DNA of 16,598 nucleotides, taken from assembly GCF_000972705.2 (NCBI RefSeq), contig NZ_LATL02000007.1:1-16598 (forward strand). The letters are read 5' to 3'. This document shows positions 8,238 through 15,011 of the stretch, piece after piece. Both the position numbers and the translations under genes were made by a program. The notes under the pieces are model-generated. The model saw only the letters and a program-made list of their open reading frames with translations. It was not told the DNA's origin and did no database searches. Origin of the DNA: Limnoraphis robusta CS-951. Lineage in GTDB: Bacteria; Cyanobacteriota; Cyanobacteriia; Cyanobacteriales; Microcoleaceae. Every line of letters starts with the position of its first letter. Position 1 is the first letter of the stretch.

Positions 8238-9943
8238 ATTGTCGATTCGTTGACTGGGGTATCACAACAGGGATTCTGGGGCTTTTTCGTGATTAATATT
8301 AAGTCTTGGGCGCTACCTATCGATTGAACTTGATCCAGTTTAAGGCGTTTTAGGGTAGAACGATCGAGTAGAAAATAGGGTTTAGGAGTTTGCCATTTTT
8401 GTTTCAATTCCTCATCCTCGACTGAACGAATTTTGCGATCGCTATAAAAATTCAAGGAAGGACGAGAGTAGGGATGAGAAGTATAAATGGGTTGATTGGC
8501 AGAAGTTCCTTGTTCAATTAAAGCGGCGACGGGTTTAACGGGATAATCTTCTGCGAGTTCCCAAACCCAATTATTAGAACTCACAAACAGGATTAATGAA
8601 ACATACATTCCCCAAAATAAAATGATTAAAAATTGTCGATCTTTGCGATGAAGCAGCAATGTTGTTAGGGCAAAAGTGATTGATAATGCGGCGAAAGTTA
8701 GCTGTATATCCATCTCATTTTCCGCCACTTTAAAACCCGGAATGATCTGGCCAAAATACAGACAACCTAACCAGGCGACAACCGCAAGCAGGGCAAAAAT
8801 CGGGGTAAATTGATGGGGTAAAGGAGAAGGTAAATCTTCTAGTTGATGAAGGTTTCCTTGCCATTGTCCGGTTTCTTGATCGCCTTCTCGCCAGACTTGG
8901 GCAAAATAACCACCCACTGTTAAAGCAAAAGCGGGATACAGGGGTAAAATATACCAGGGAAGTTTGGTGGTCATCAGAGAAATCGAAACGAAATAAATCC
9001 CTGTCCAAACTAAGATTAATTTTGCCCAACTAAAATTGCGATTTTTCCAGGTAAAAATCAGTCCGGGTATCCAAAACAGGTGCCAAGGAAAAGCGTATTT
9101 TAAAATTTCTAAAAGATAATACCAAGGGGCGGCTTGATGATTTTCAACTGACTGCCATATTCGTTCCCAAGATTGATCTTTGAGATTAATTTGAAAAAAG
9201 GATTGACCGTAATGTTGCCATTGGGCAGTATACCAAAGCGTGACGGGAACTAAACCCAAGAGTAACCCGATCCAAAGATATTTACACTGAAGCAGTCGGG
9301 GCGTATCCCATAATACAAAGAAAAAGGCGATCGCACCGAGCAAGAATCCTAGTAAAATTCCTTTGGTTAAACATAACAGTCCGAAAGCCAGTCCTGATCC
9401 GAGAGCGTAACGCAAATCTCGACGCGATCGCAACAGGCAAGCTAGCATTAAAATCAATAAAAATAGAACCGTTCCATCTAACATGGCTAACCGTCCCTGT
9501 CGGACAACCGGAAGCAAGGTGAGATAGACTAAAGCTGAAAAAACGGCGGGAGTTCGTTGACGAAACAGTTCTAAACCCAAACGGTAGAGAAGGGGAACAG
9601 AAGCTGCCGTTAATATTGCAGAAGGGAAACGGGCTGTCCATTCGTGAATTCCCGCGAACTGGTAAGCTAAAGCGATTAAATTATGAACAAGCGGGGGTTT
9701 ATTAAAATAGGGATCTCCATGTAAGGTGGGATAAAGCCAATTGAGATCTCCTTGGGCAATTTCACGGGCGACTTGGGCGACAATTCCTTCATCCCAGTCT
9801 CGCAACGCAACACCGCCGAGATTGAGTCCAAATAATAATAGGGCTGCTGTTAACAGTCCAAATATCCACAAATAATCAATCCATTGATCACGAGCATGAG
9901 TCTGGTTGCGTGGGCGACCTGTAGCAAAAATTTGACGAGACAT
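8234..9943 (-). CDS. PMT/ArnT-like membrane glycosyltransferase
   Basis: Polytopic inner-membrane protein of 569 residues resembling the dolichyl-phosphate-mannose/ArnT superfamily (GT-C fold), which uses polyprenyl-phosphate-linked sugars to modify lipids or proteins on the periplasmic side. Family marks are an acidic motif in the first periplasmic loop, RDWDEG (48-53), with AREI nearby, and NKPPL (81-85) after it. About ten or more hydrophobic helices follow, then a soluble C-terminal part (about 460-569). Substrate and acceptor cannot be read from sequence. I chose the ATG at 9943 (MSRQIF); a GTG nine codons upstream at 9970 is possible. The gene is divergent from prfB. Its stop overlaps the end of the probable decayed gene on the other strand. 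No lipopolysaccharide or sugar-activation genes are adjacent. Confidence 0.87.
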   Translation of the reverse strand: MSRQIFATGRPRNQTHARDQWIDYLWIFGLLTAALLLFGLNLGGVALRDWDEGIVAQVAREIAQGDLNWLYPTLHGDPYFNKPPLVHNLIALAYQFAGIHEWTARFPSAILTAASVPLLYRLGLELFRQRTPAVFSALVYLTLLPVVRQGRLAMLDGTVLFLLILMLACLLRSRRDLRYALGSGLAFGLLCLTKGILLGFLLGAIAFFFVLWDTPRLLQCKYLWIGLLLGLVPVTLWYTAQWQHYGQSFFQINLKDQSWERIWQSVENHQAAPWYYLLEILKYAFPWHLFWIPGLIFTWKNRNFSWAKLILVWTGIYFVSISLMTTKLPWYILPLYPAFALTVGGYFAQVWREGDQETGQWQGNLHQLEDLPSPLPHQFTPIFALLAVVAWLGCLYFGQIIPGFKVAENEMDIQLTFAALSITFALTTLLLHRKDRQFLIILFWGMYVSLILFVSSNNWVWELAEDYPVKPVAALIEQGTSANQPIYTSHPYSRPSLNFYSDRKIRSVEDEELKQKWQTPKPYFLLDRSTLKRLKLDQVQSIGSAQDLILITKKPQNPCCDTPVNESTI

Positions 9944-10039
9944 ACTTAGAGGAGTGAAAATTGCAGACACGCAGCGATAAATTACCGCTAAAATCTACAG
10001 TGTAACTTTTGTAAAGAAAGGTTGTCAGTCGAACGCCCT

Positions 10040-11162
10040 ATGGAAGTATTAGAAATTAAGCGCGAACTCGAAATGTTGTCTGAGCGCCTGGGTAAAACCC
10101 AGGACTATCTTTGACCTACCCGCACTCAACGCCCGGATCGAAGATTTAGAACAAATTGCCGCCCAACCGGAGTTCTGGGAGGATCAAAGCACGGCTCAAA
10201 AAACACTCCAAGAACTTAACGACCTTAAATCTATTTTGCAACAATATCAACAATGGCACAAAACGATAGAAGATACAGGTGCCATTTTGGAGTTGCTGGA
10301 GTTGGAAAGCGATGAGACGCTATTAGCCGAGGCAGAATCGAATGTAACCCATCTCAATCAAGATTTAGATAGTTGGGAACTCCAACAGCTTTTATCAGGC
10401 CTCTACGACCAAAATGGAGCGGTTCTGACGATTAATGCCGGGGCGGGTGGAACCGATGCTCAAGATTGGGCGGAGATGCTGCTGCGGATGTACACTCGTT
10501 GGGGAGAAGCTCACGGTTATAAAGTACATATGGCGGAATTCTCGGAGGGGGATGAAGCCGGAATTAAGTCGGCAACGCTGGAAATTGAAGGCCGTTATGC
10601 CTATGGTTATCTCAAGTGTGAGAAGGGGACTCATCGCTTAGTCCGAATTTCTCCGTTTAACGCTAATGGCAAGCGACAAACCAGTTTTGCAGGCGTGGAG
10701 GTGATGCCGATGCTTGATCAAGGTGTGCAGTTAGACATTCCTGAAAAAGATTTGGAGATCACAACGTCTCGGGCAGGTGGAAAAGGCGGCCAAAACGTTA
10801 ACAAGGTGGAAACGGCGGTGCGGGTGGTTCATCTTCCGACGGGTATTGCGGTGCGTTGTACTCAAGAGCGATCGCAGTTGCAAAACAAAGAAAAGGCGTT
10901 AGCGTTGTTGAAGGCGAAGTTGTTGATTATTGCTCAAGAACAACGGGCGAAAGAAATTGCAGAAATTCGCGGAGATTTAGTGGATGCGGCTTGGGGAAAC
11001 CAAATTCGCAACTATGTTTTTCATCCTTATCAGATGGTTAAAGATTTGCGAACCACAGTGGAAACGACGGCAATTGATGATGTGATGAATGGCGAGTTGG
11101 ATGATTTTATTCAAGCTTATCTACGTCAAGAAAATCAATTGGTAGCGAGTGAGTCGGCTTAA
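10040..11162 (+). CDS. prfB: Peptide chain release factor 2, expressed by programmed +1 frameshift
   Basis: RF2 recognises UGA and UAA stop codons and triggers release of the nascent peptide. The gene is split in two frames: 24 codons from ATG 10040 to CTT 10109-10111, then an in-frame TGA (10112-10114), then the +1 frame from GAC 10113 to the TAA at 11160-11162. The joined protein has 373 residues, close to the family's usual 365. Both functional signatures sit at E. coli-like positions: SPF at 204-206 for stop-codon reading, and GGQ at 249-251 (in [13 protein letters not shown]) for peptidyl-tRNA hydrolysis. Reading only the second frame would lose the start of the N-terminal domain. The slip at UGA couples RF2 synthesis to RF2 supply (established for the family). 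It is divergent from the glycosyltransferase gene. Confidence 0.96.
10101..10115 (+). promoter_or_regulatory. prfB programmed +1 frameshift site
   Basis: The slippery codon CTT at 10109 is followed by TGA C. A Shine-Dalgarno-like AGGAC (10101-10105) lies at the same 3-nt spacing (TAT) as AGGGGG in the E. coli prfB site. CTT slips one base forward to TTT, and translation continues with GAC. This layout is the textbook RF2 autoregulation signal. Confidence 0.95.
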
Positions 11163-11164
11163 TT

Positions 11165-11270
11165 CAGTGATCAGTTATCAGTTATCAGTGACCAGTGAAG
11201 ACAGTTGACCGTTAAATTTAGTTCTCTTAAAGGGATTAAAATCCCTGGCTATAAAGTTCTGGTCACTGAT
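11165..11270. repeat. Compound inverted repeat downstream of prfB
   Basis: ATCAGTGACCAG (11184-11195) is the exact complement of CTGGTCACTGAT (11259-11270), a 12-bp stem. Preceding it, ATCAGTT units repeat in tandem (about 11170-11190). Inside the loop is a separate tight hairpin, AGGGATT-AA-AATCCCT (11231-11246). No T-tract follows. The CAGTTATCAGTG unit also occurs, inverted, at 4559-4570, so this is probably a dispersed cyanobacterial intergenic repeat that may also act as a transcript end for prfB and the opposing toxin-antitoxin genes. Confidence 0.65.
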
Positions 11271-11328
11271 TAGGGAAGCGGGTAAAAATGGGTTTTCTGG
11301 GCATCATTGATTAAGTGTTTTGTGGCTA

Positions 11329-11565
11329 TTAATCTTGAAGCTCAGAAATATACTCATTTTCATACTGTTCAATGAGAATTCCGAGAATATCCATCAGCGA
11401 AGCGAGAGGATGTTGTTCATCTTCACCCACTTCATCAATGAGTTGATCAAGCCAATTGACGAGAGATTGATAACTTGCTTCATCTCTGGGAACAACGAGT
11501 TGAGTTGCTAGGGGTTGCCACAATTTTTGAGTTTCATCAATGCTCAACATTTTTACGGTCTCCAT
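11329..11565 (-). CDS. Short HigA-like antitoxin candidate lacking a helix-turn-helix
   Basis: Acidic protein of 78 residues, probably the antitoxin partner of the HigB-type toxin encoded just upstream. The two genes overlap by 13 bp (11553-11565), toxin first, the usual higBA order. An alternative ATG at 11550 (MLSIDETQ) would start just after the toxin stop. The sequence has the pattern of the N-terminal part of many HigA proteins, with alternating Glu/Leu helices around LASLMDILGILIEQYE (54-69). It stops where the C-terminal DNA-binding helix-turn-helix normally begins, and no such segment continues in any frame toward 11163. It may therefore neutralise toxin without repressing the operon, or be a truncated antitoxin. 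The assignment rests mostly on position and size. Confidence 0.65.
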   Translation of the reverse strand: METVKMLSIDETQKLWQPLATQLVVPRDEASYQSLVNWLDQLIDEVGEDEQHPLASLMDILGILIEQYENEYISELQD

Positions 11566-11840
11566 TTTCCTTGATCGTACTCTGGATGGGTCAGAACTGC
11601 TCGAATATAAAGCTTTTGTCGATTATAGTGAATCGCAGCAATTAACCGGACTTTGTTACCGCCAATATTAAACACGGTGAGGTGATCAACTTGGTCAACA
11701 CTGGGGAACTGACTGCGAAGTTCAGCGAAGGAACGAAATGTTCCTGATTTTACAATTTTATACCAACGAGCTAATGCCTTTTCTGTATCTGGGTACTTTG
11801 CCGCAAATTCATTGAGACGTTTACGAGTAATAACGTGCAT
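11553..11840 (-). CDS. higB: HigB-family toxin (RelE-like mRNA interferase)
   Basis: Toxin of 95 residues resembling the HigB branch of the RelE/ParE fold, whose members cleave mRNA at the ribosome and slow growth until bound by antitoxin. Signatures are an N-terminal basic helix (ITRKRLNEFAAKYP, 4-17), ALARWYKIV (22-30), a central strand NKVRLIAAIHY (62-72), and the family's C-terminal box LTHPEYDQGKW (83-93). Length is normal for the family and the gene looks intact. The antitoxin-like gene follows with a 13-bp overlap, suggesting translational coupling. The start ATG at 11840 has 85 bp to the previous plus-strand frame, enough for a promoter, but I could not find a convincing -35/-10 pair. 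The pair forms the left edge of the accessory region. Confidence 0.85.
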   Translation of the reverse strand: MHVITRKRLNEFAAKYPDTEKALARWYKIVKSGTFRSFAELRSQFPSVDQVDHLTVFNIGGNKVRLIAAIHYNRQKLYIRAVLTHPEYDQGKWRP

Positions 11841-12009
11841 AATAGACTTGAGAGAGATTCGCCCCTGATCTTATCGGCTTGAAGGGTCAACCGCACGCCT
11901 AAAGTATCGGTATCTTTCTGCTGTCGTGACAGCCTATCCCTTCCCATTTTTGAATCTAAAATCTACAATCGAGTCAACGGATTTGTTGAGGAGTAAAGGA
12001 CGCCAAAAG

Positions 12010-12621
12010 ATGTCCAAAGTCTACAGTACCGATGAACTGATTGAAATCTTGAATTGTGAGCGCAAAGCGTGTTTAGATGGAGAGCGTCTCAATTTGTCTG
12101 CGACTCCGGCGGTGGGAAACCCAGTGGTTGATCATTTTCTAAAGCCGGATGCCATTCAAAAGTTTACCGCTTATCAAGATTTTAAAGCGGCTGTTCATCA
12201 ATATCAGATGGATTACCAAGTTTCGGGGATTGTTTGGCGAGAAATTACGTTGAAGGGAAAAACGCTTTGTTATCCGAGAGTTGATGATCAGTTGATGGCG
12301 TTACCTCAAGATATGGAAATTTTAAAAGCGGCGAAGTCTCAACTGCTTGAGTTTTGGTATGAGGTGACGGTAGACATGGATTTATATTTGAGTTTGAATG
12401 CGGGAAAAGATTATCGTCGAGTTCATCCGGCGGAAATCGATGCGATCGCTCAACGCACGGAATGGGCTTGTATTTTCAAATGGGAAAAGTCGAATTTTTT
12501 AGAGGTTTTATTACAATTGGGTTGGGGACAGCCTGGAGAGGCGTCTTATCGTCGGGGTTGGCCTCATTCGGGGAGTGAATCTTTTCATGCGGTTAAACCG
12601 GGAAAAACCCCAATTTGTTAA
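12010..12621 (+). CDS. Conserved-looking hypothetical protein, 203 residues
   Basis: I do not recognise this family. The ATG at 12010 is preferred over a GTG at 11926 because a purine-rich GAGGAG stretch precedes it and the protein then begins with a regular helix (STDELIEILNCERKACLDGER, from residue 6). The sequence is soluble, with no signal peptide or membrane segment. It is mixed alpha/beta, rich in Trp and aromatic residues in the second half (FWYEVTVDMDLYL, WACIFKWEKSNFLEVLLQLGWG). Four cysteines do not form a recognisable metal motif. The C-terminal 25 residues are Gly/Ser/Pro-rich and probably flexible. Its stop codon overlaps the stop of a minus-strand gene remnant. It carries one HIP1 site (12442), suggesting long residence in a cyanobacterial genome, unlike the RM cassette to its right. 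Confidence 0.7.
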   Translation: MSKVYSTDELIEILNCERKACLDGERLNLSATPAVGNPVVDHFLKPDAIQKFTAYQDFKAAVHQYQMDYQVSGIVWREITLKGKTLCYPRVDDQLMALPQDMEILKAAKSQLLEFWYEVTVDMDLYLSLNAGKDYRRVHPAEIDAIAQRTEWACIFKWEKSNFLEVLLQLGWGQPGEASYRRGWPHSGSESFHAVKPGKTPIC

Positions 12622-12767
12622 CTGTTTTTTAGCTGTTCTTTTACCCAATTTCTGAATATTTTTAACAGGGTTATTTCTCCTGTTGTCTTGCTTTGTTCGA
12701 GAAATTGGGTGAGTTCATCACTGGATAAAAAAGGAAAAAAGTAAAGGAAGGATTCAGAATCAGTGTA
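12618..12767 (-). pseudogene. 3' remnant of a minus-strand gene truncated at the RM cassette
   Basis: A minus-strand reading frame of 49 codons ends at TAA (12618-12620). It has coherent protein character (e.g. SSDELTQFLEQS, GEITLLKIFRNWVKEQL). It has no usable start: the frame is closed by a TGA at 12768-12770, and beyond that the DNA becomes non-coding and holds the methylase promoter. I do not recognise the family. It reads as the C-terminus of a gene cut off where the RM cassette begins. The alternative is a chance open frame. Confidence 0.4.
12643..12710. repeat. Nested inverted repeats within the remnant
   Basis: ACCCAATTTCT (12643-12653) is the exact complement of AGAAATTGGGT (12700-12710). 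Inside lies a second stem, AACAGG (12664-12669) with CCTGTT (12679-12684). A folded RNA could end transcription of the upstream plus-strand gene, although no T-tract follows. The repeats may also be incidental to the old coding sequence. Confidence 0.5.
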
Positions 12768-12771
12768 TCAG

Positions 12772-12800
12772 TTGACAGAATCGATTCTGCCTACTATCAT
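12772..12800 (+). promoter_or_regulatory. Sigma-70-type promoter of the methyltransferase gene
   Basis: A perfect -35 hexamer TTGACA (12772-12777) is followed by a 17-bp spacer and TATCAT (12795-12800, 5 of 6 to consensus). The predicted start, near 12807, gives a leader of about 60 nt before the ATG at 12870. This is the best promoter match I found in the window. Confidence 0.6.
12776..12789. promoter_or_regulatory. Perfect 14-bp palindrome in the methylase promoter spacer (candidate operator)
   Basis: CAGAATCGATTCTG is self-complementary over all 14 bases and overlaps the end of the -35 box and the spacer. The half-site CAGAATC occurs again at 12755-12761, exactly 21 bp (two helical turns) upstream, as part of GATTCAGAATC. 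A repressor bound here would block the promoter. Which protein would bind is unknown. Confidence 0.5.
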
Positions 12801-12869
12801 TATCATTACGACAAAAATACTTAAAATTTATTAAGTAAGTTAATTATTAAAGAATTGGAGAAAGTGGTG

Positions 12870-13766
12870 ATGAATCATGCTATTAATTCCCCGTTTAGAT
12901 ATCCTGGAGGTAAATTTTATGCGCGTCATTTAATCTTAGAATATATTCCTGATCATACCCACTATATAGAACCCTTTGCAGGCGGAGGTTCTATATTTTT
13001 TGCAAAGGAAAAAGTTAATAAAAATTGGTTAAACGATATTGATGATGACTTGATTAATTGTTATTTGATTATTCGAGATAAACCTGATGATTTAATTGAA
13101 AAACTAAAAGGAGAACAAGCCACTAAAGAACGTCATACCTATTATAAAAACGTATATCAGCCAACTAACGATTTAGAAAAAGCAGTTAGATGGTTTTACT
13201 TAAATCGAACCTCATACTCTGGTATTATGAAACGGGAAAGTTGCTATTGGGGATATGGGGATAAATATAGTATGAAACCTGAAAACTGGCCTCGTAATAT
13301 TTTGCGTACCTCTGAAAAGCTTCAAAATGTAAAAATTACAAACTTAGATTTTGAACAAGTTTTTAATCAAGTTGAAGATGGTGGGTTTTTATTCATAGAT
13401 CCTCCTTATTTTAATGCTCGTCAAGATAATTTTTATACTCACCATTTTACTCAAGATGATCACTTAAGATTATGTGAAGTTATAAAATTCCATAGCAAGC
13501 GACTCAAATTTTTATTGACTTATGATAATGTTTCTGAAATTCGAGAGCTTTATCAATGGGCATCTCAAATTGATGAAAAAGAATGGAATTATACAGTAGG
13601 CAGAACAGATGATCAGAAAAAAAACAAAGATACTAATTCCTTAAAATCATTAAAAAAGAAAGGCAGCCGCTACAAAGGCAAAGAAATCTTTATCACAAAT
13701 TATGGATTAACTTCACTCAATTTGACTCATTCTTATAAACAGCTAGAATTACCGCTTTATGGCTAA
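12870..13766 (+). CDS. Dam-like (D12 class) DNA adenine N6-methyltransferase
   Basis: Modification enzyme of a type II restriction-modification cassette; it should methylate adenine in the recognition site using S-adenosylmethionine and so protect host DNA. From ATG 12870 it has 298 residues; GGAG at 12857-12860 is a well-placed ribosome binding site, so the upstream TTG at 12855 is not needed. Motif order is that of the alpha (Dam/DpnIIA/EcoRV) group: motif X RYPGGK (10-15), motif I EPFAGGGS (34-41), an acidic NDID stretch (55-58) and catalytic motif IV DPPY (177-180). The target-recognition part lies between motifs I and IV. The specificity cannot be read from sequence. The gene is AT-rich without HIP1 sites and converges on the nuclease gene with 22 bp between stops. 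Confidence 0.93.
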   Translation: MNHAINSPFRYPGGKFYARHLILEYIPDHTHYIEPFAGGGSIFFAKEKVNKNWLNDIDDDLINCYLIIRDKPDDLIEKLKGEQATKERHTYYKNVYQPTNDLEKAVRWFYLNRTSYSGIMKRESCYWGYGDKYSMKPENWPRNILRTSEKLQNVKITNLDFEQVFNQVEDGGFLFIDPPYFNARQDNFYTHHFTQDDHLRLCEVIKFHSKRLKFLLTYDNVSEIRELYQWASQIDEKEWNYTVGRTDDQKKNKDTNSLKSLKKKGSRYKGKEIFITNYGLTSLNLTHSYKQLELPLYG

Positions 13767-13788
13767 AAATAGCAAGTCAATGTCCCTA

Positions 13789-14631
13789 TTAATTTTCTAT
13801 AAAGGTTTGTAAAACTTGTAAACAATCTTGAATTTCCAACCAAGGAGGTAGCGGTTTGCCTGTATTTAGATCAAAAACGATTTTAGGAAAGTTAGGAATA
13901 AATCCACAACTATAAGGGTTTTTGCATTCTCGTCTTGTGCATTTGATATTGTTCTTGAATAGGGCTGCTACATCATTAGACTTGGCGATATATACTTTAT
14001 CAAATATTACATCTTTTAAATTAGACTCGTCTTGTAAATCGATAATATTCTTGTTACTAATTTTTTCTAAAAACTCTTTCGATTTCTCTTTAGGATGCCA
14101 TTCAAAATTTCCTGTTGCTTCATCGGTTTCGTAAAAAGCATTAGCAATTGAGGTTACAACAAGATCAAAACTATTAGGTAAATATTGATCGTTATGAATC
14201 ATAATAACATCAACTGGAATATTGACCTTAGTAGAAAGTTGTTTAGCTCTTTCTACTCCTAAAGTTCGACTCCGCATACACTTTACATCAATCTCAAAAT
14301 ATTGAGTCTGGTTTTCTGTGTTTGCTTTAACTTTCCTATATCTACCTTTTGCTGCTAGCTTGCACTCTACTCTAATATTGATATGGGTTTCTAAATGATT
14401 AATAACCACATCTTGATCGCTCGAACCAAATTGAGGATTAATTTTCGGTTTCACTATTTTCCACGATTTTTTATCGAGATACTTCTCAAATTGGGCAATT
14501 GCAGAAAACTCAAAAGCTTTGCCTCGAATCATCGGTAAAACTTTAGGATCTTGAAGAATGTCCGGCAAACTTTCAGGCAAAATATTATATTTAAGACAAA
14601 ATTCTTCTATATTTTTAATCAAATCATTCAT
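13789..14631 (-). CDS. Type II restriction endonuclease, PD-(D/E)XK fold, unknown specificity
   Basis: Predicted restriction partner of the convergent methyltransferase, 280 residues from ATG 14631 (a GTG at 14640 is possible). A PD-(D/E)XK-like core is visible: Glu41 in GKAFEF, then Asp74 in SSDQDVVI, a beta turn, and Glu89-x-Lys91 in RVECKLA. A basic stretch follows (KGRYRKVKAN). Near the C-terminus is a small cysteine cluster, C231-x4-C236-x5-C242, perhaps metal-binding, in an Arg/Lys-rich segment. I cannot place it in a named endonuclease family; the role rests on the core motif plus its position next to a methylase and a controller gene. The controller's TGA and this ATG overlap by 8 bp, indicating translational coupling. 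The gene is AT-rich compared with the core genes on the left. Confidence 0.82.
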   Translation of the reverse strand: MNDLIKNIEEFCLKYNILPESLPDILQDPKVLPMIRGKAFEFSAIAQFEKYLDKKSWKIVKPKINPQFGSSDQDVVINHLETHINIRVECKLAAKGRYRKVKANTENQTQYFEIDVKCMRSRTLGVERAKQLSTKVNIPVDVIMIHNDQYLPNSFDLVVTSIANAFYETDEATGNFEWHPKEKSKEFLEKISNKNIIDLQDESNLKDVIFDKVYIAKSNDVAALFKNNIKCTRRECKNPYSCGFIPNFPKIVFDLNTGKPLPPWLEIQDCLQVLQTFIEN

Positions 14632-14845
14632 TATTATCACTCAGTAAATCAACAATACTAATATCTAAAGCTTTCGCTAATTTTTCAATATTTAATAGGG
14701 TAATATTCTTTTCGGCACGCTCAATCATACCAATGTATGTCCTGTGTACTCCTGCTTTCTCAGCTAGTTCTTCTTGAGATAAACCCTGTTTCAACCTAGC
14801 TTTTCTAACTTGTTGACCAAATTGAACTAATATAGGTTCTTTCAC
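14624..14845 (-). CDS. Restriction-modification controller (C) protein, XRE-type helix-turn-helix
   Basis: Small DNA-binding protein of 73 residues. It is almost entirely one HTH_XRE domain: QQVRKARLKQGLSQEELAEKAG (11-32) covers helices 1-2, and VHRTYIGMIERAEKNITL (33-50) contains the recognition helix. RTYIxxIER followed by a short basic/polar turn is characteristic of C proteins such as C.Esp1396I. C proteins bind as dimers, first activating and then repressing their own promoter, so that nuclease appears after methylase. The start is GTG (14843-14845) with no clear ribosome binding site; several C genes have leaderless or very short-leader transcripts. The nuclease gene overlaps the 3' end by 8 bp, the usual C-R operon. 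A plain phage-type repressor is the alternative but fits the context less well. Confidence 0.88.
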   Translation of the reverse strand: MKEPILVQFGQQVRKARLKQGLSQEELAEKAGVHRTYIGMIERAEKNITLLNIEKLAKALDISIVDLLSDNNE

Positions 14846-14877
14846 GGCTTTGAGGAGCCAAAAATTATTTCTTACCT

Positions 14878-14920
14878 ATTTTATGAAAAATGATAACTAA
14901 AGTTCTACATACTATAGTTA
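14878..14920 (-). promoter_or_regulatory. C-box operator and promoter of the C-R operon
   Basis: Two near-identical dyads lie upstream of the controller gene: ACTAAAGT (14896-14903, within AACTAAAGTT) and ACTATAGT (14911-14918), centred 15 bp apart. Reading toward the gene, TAAAAT (14883-14878) is a good -10, and the 17-bp-spaced weak -35 (14906-14901) overlaps the proximal box. The distal box is thus placed for activation and the proximal one for repression, as in known C-protein operators such as Esp1396I. Confidence 0.6.
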
Positions 14921-15011
14921 GCATTTGTTTTGATTTTTTATTCCAGGTATAGAAACTAAACAGTAAAAATTTGTTAAAATTTGTAACGAAGACAAATCAG
15001 ATTAACGAAAA

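Noticed and set aside
9282..9641. 119-codon minus-strand ORF within the glycosyltransferase gene
   Set aside because: It is an out-of-frame shadow rich in Ser/Phe/Arg; the overlapping frame has the GT-C motifs.
11231..11246. AGGGATTAAAATCCCT as a CRISPR repeat
   Set aside because: Only one copy is present, with no regularly spaced repeats or cas genes nearby.
11320..11511. Plus-strand 63-codon ORF opposite the antitoxin gene
   Set aside because: It is the antisense of a better supported gene, with low-complexity Ile/Asn content.
14624..14845. XRE protein as a prophage repressor or the missing HigA antitoxin
   Set aside because: It overlaps the nuclease gene, matches C-protein sequence features and lies 2.8 kb from higB; no phage genes are present.
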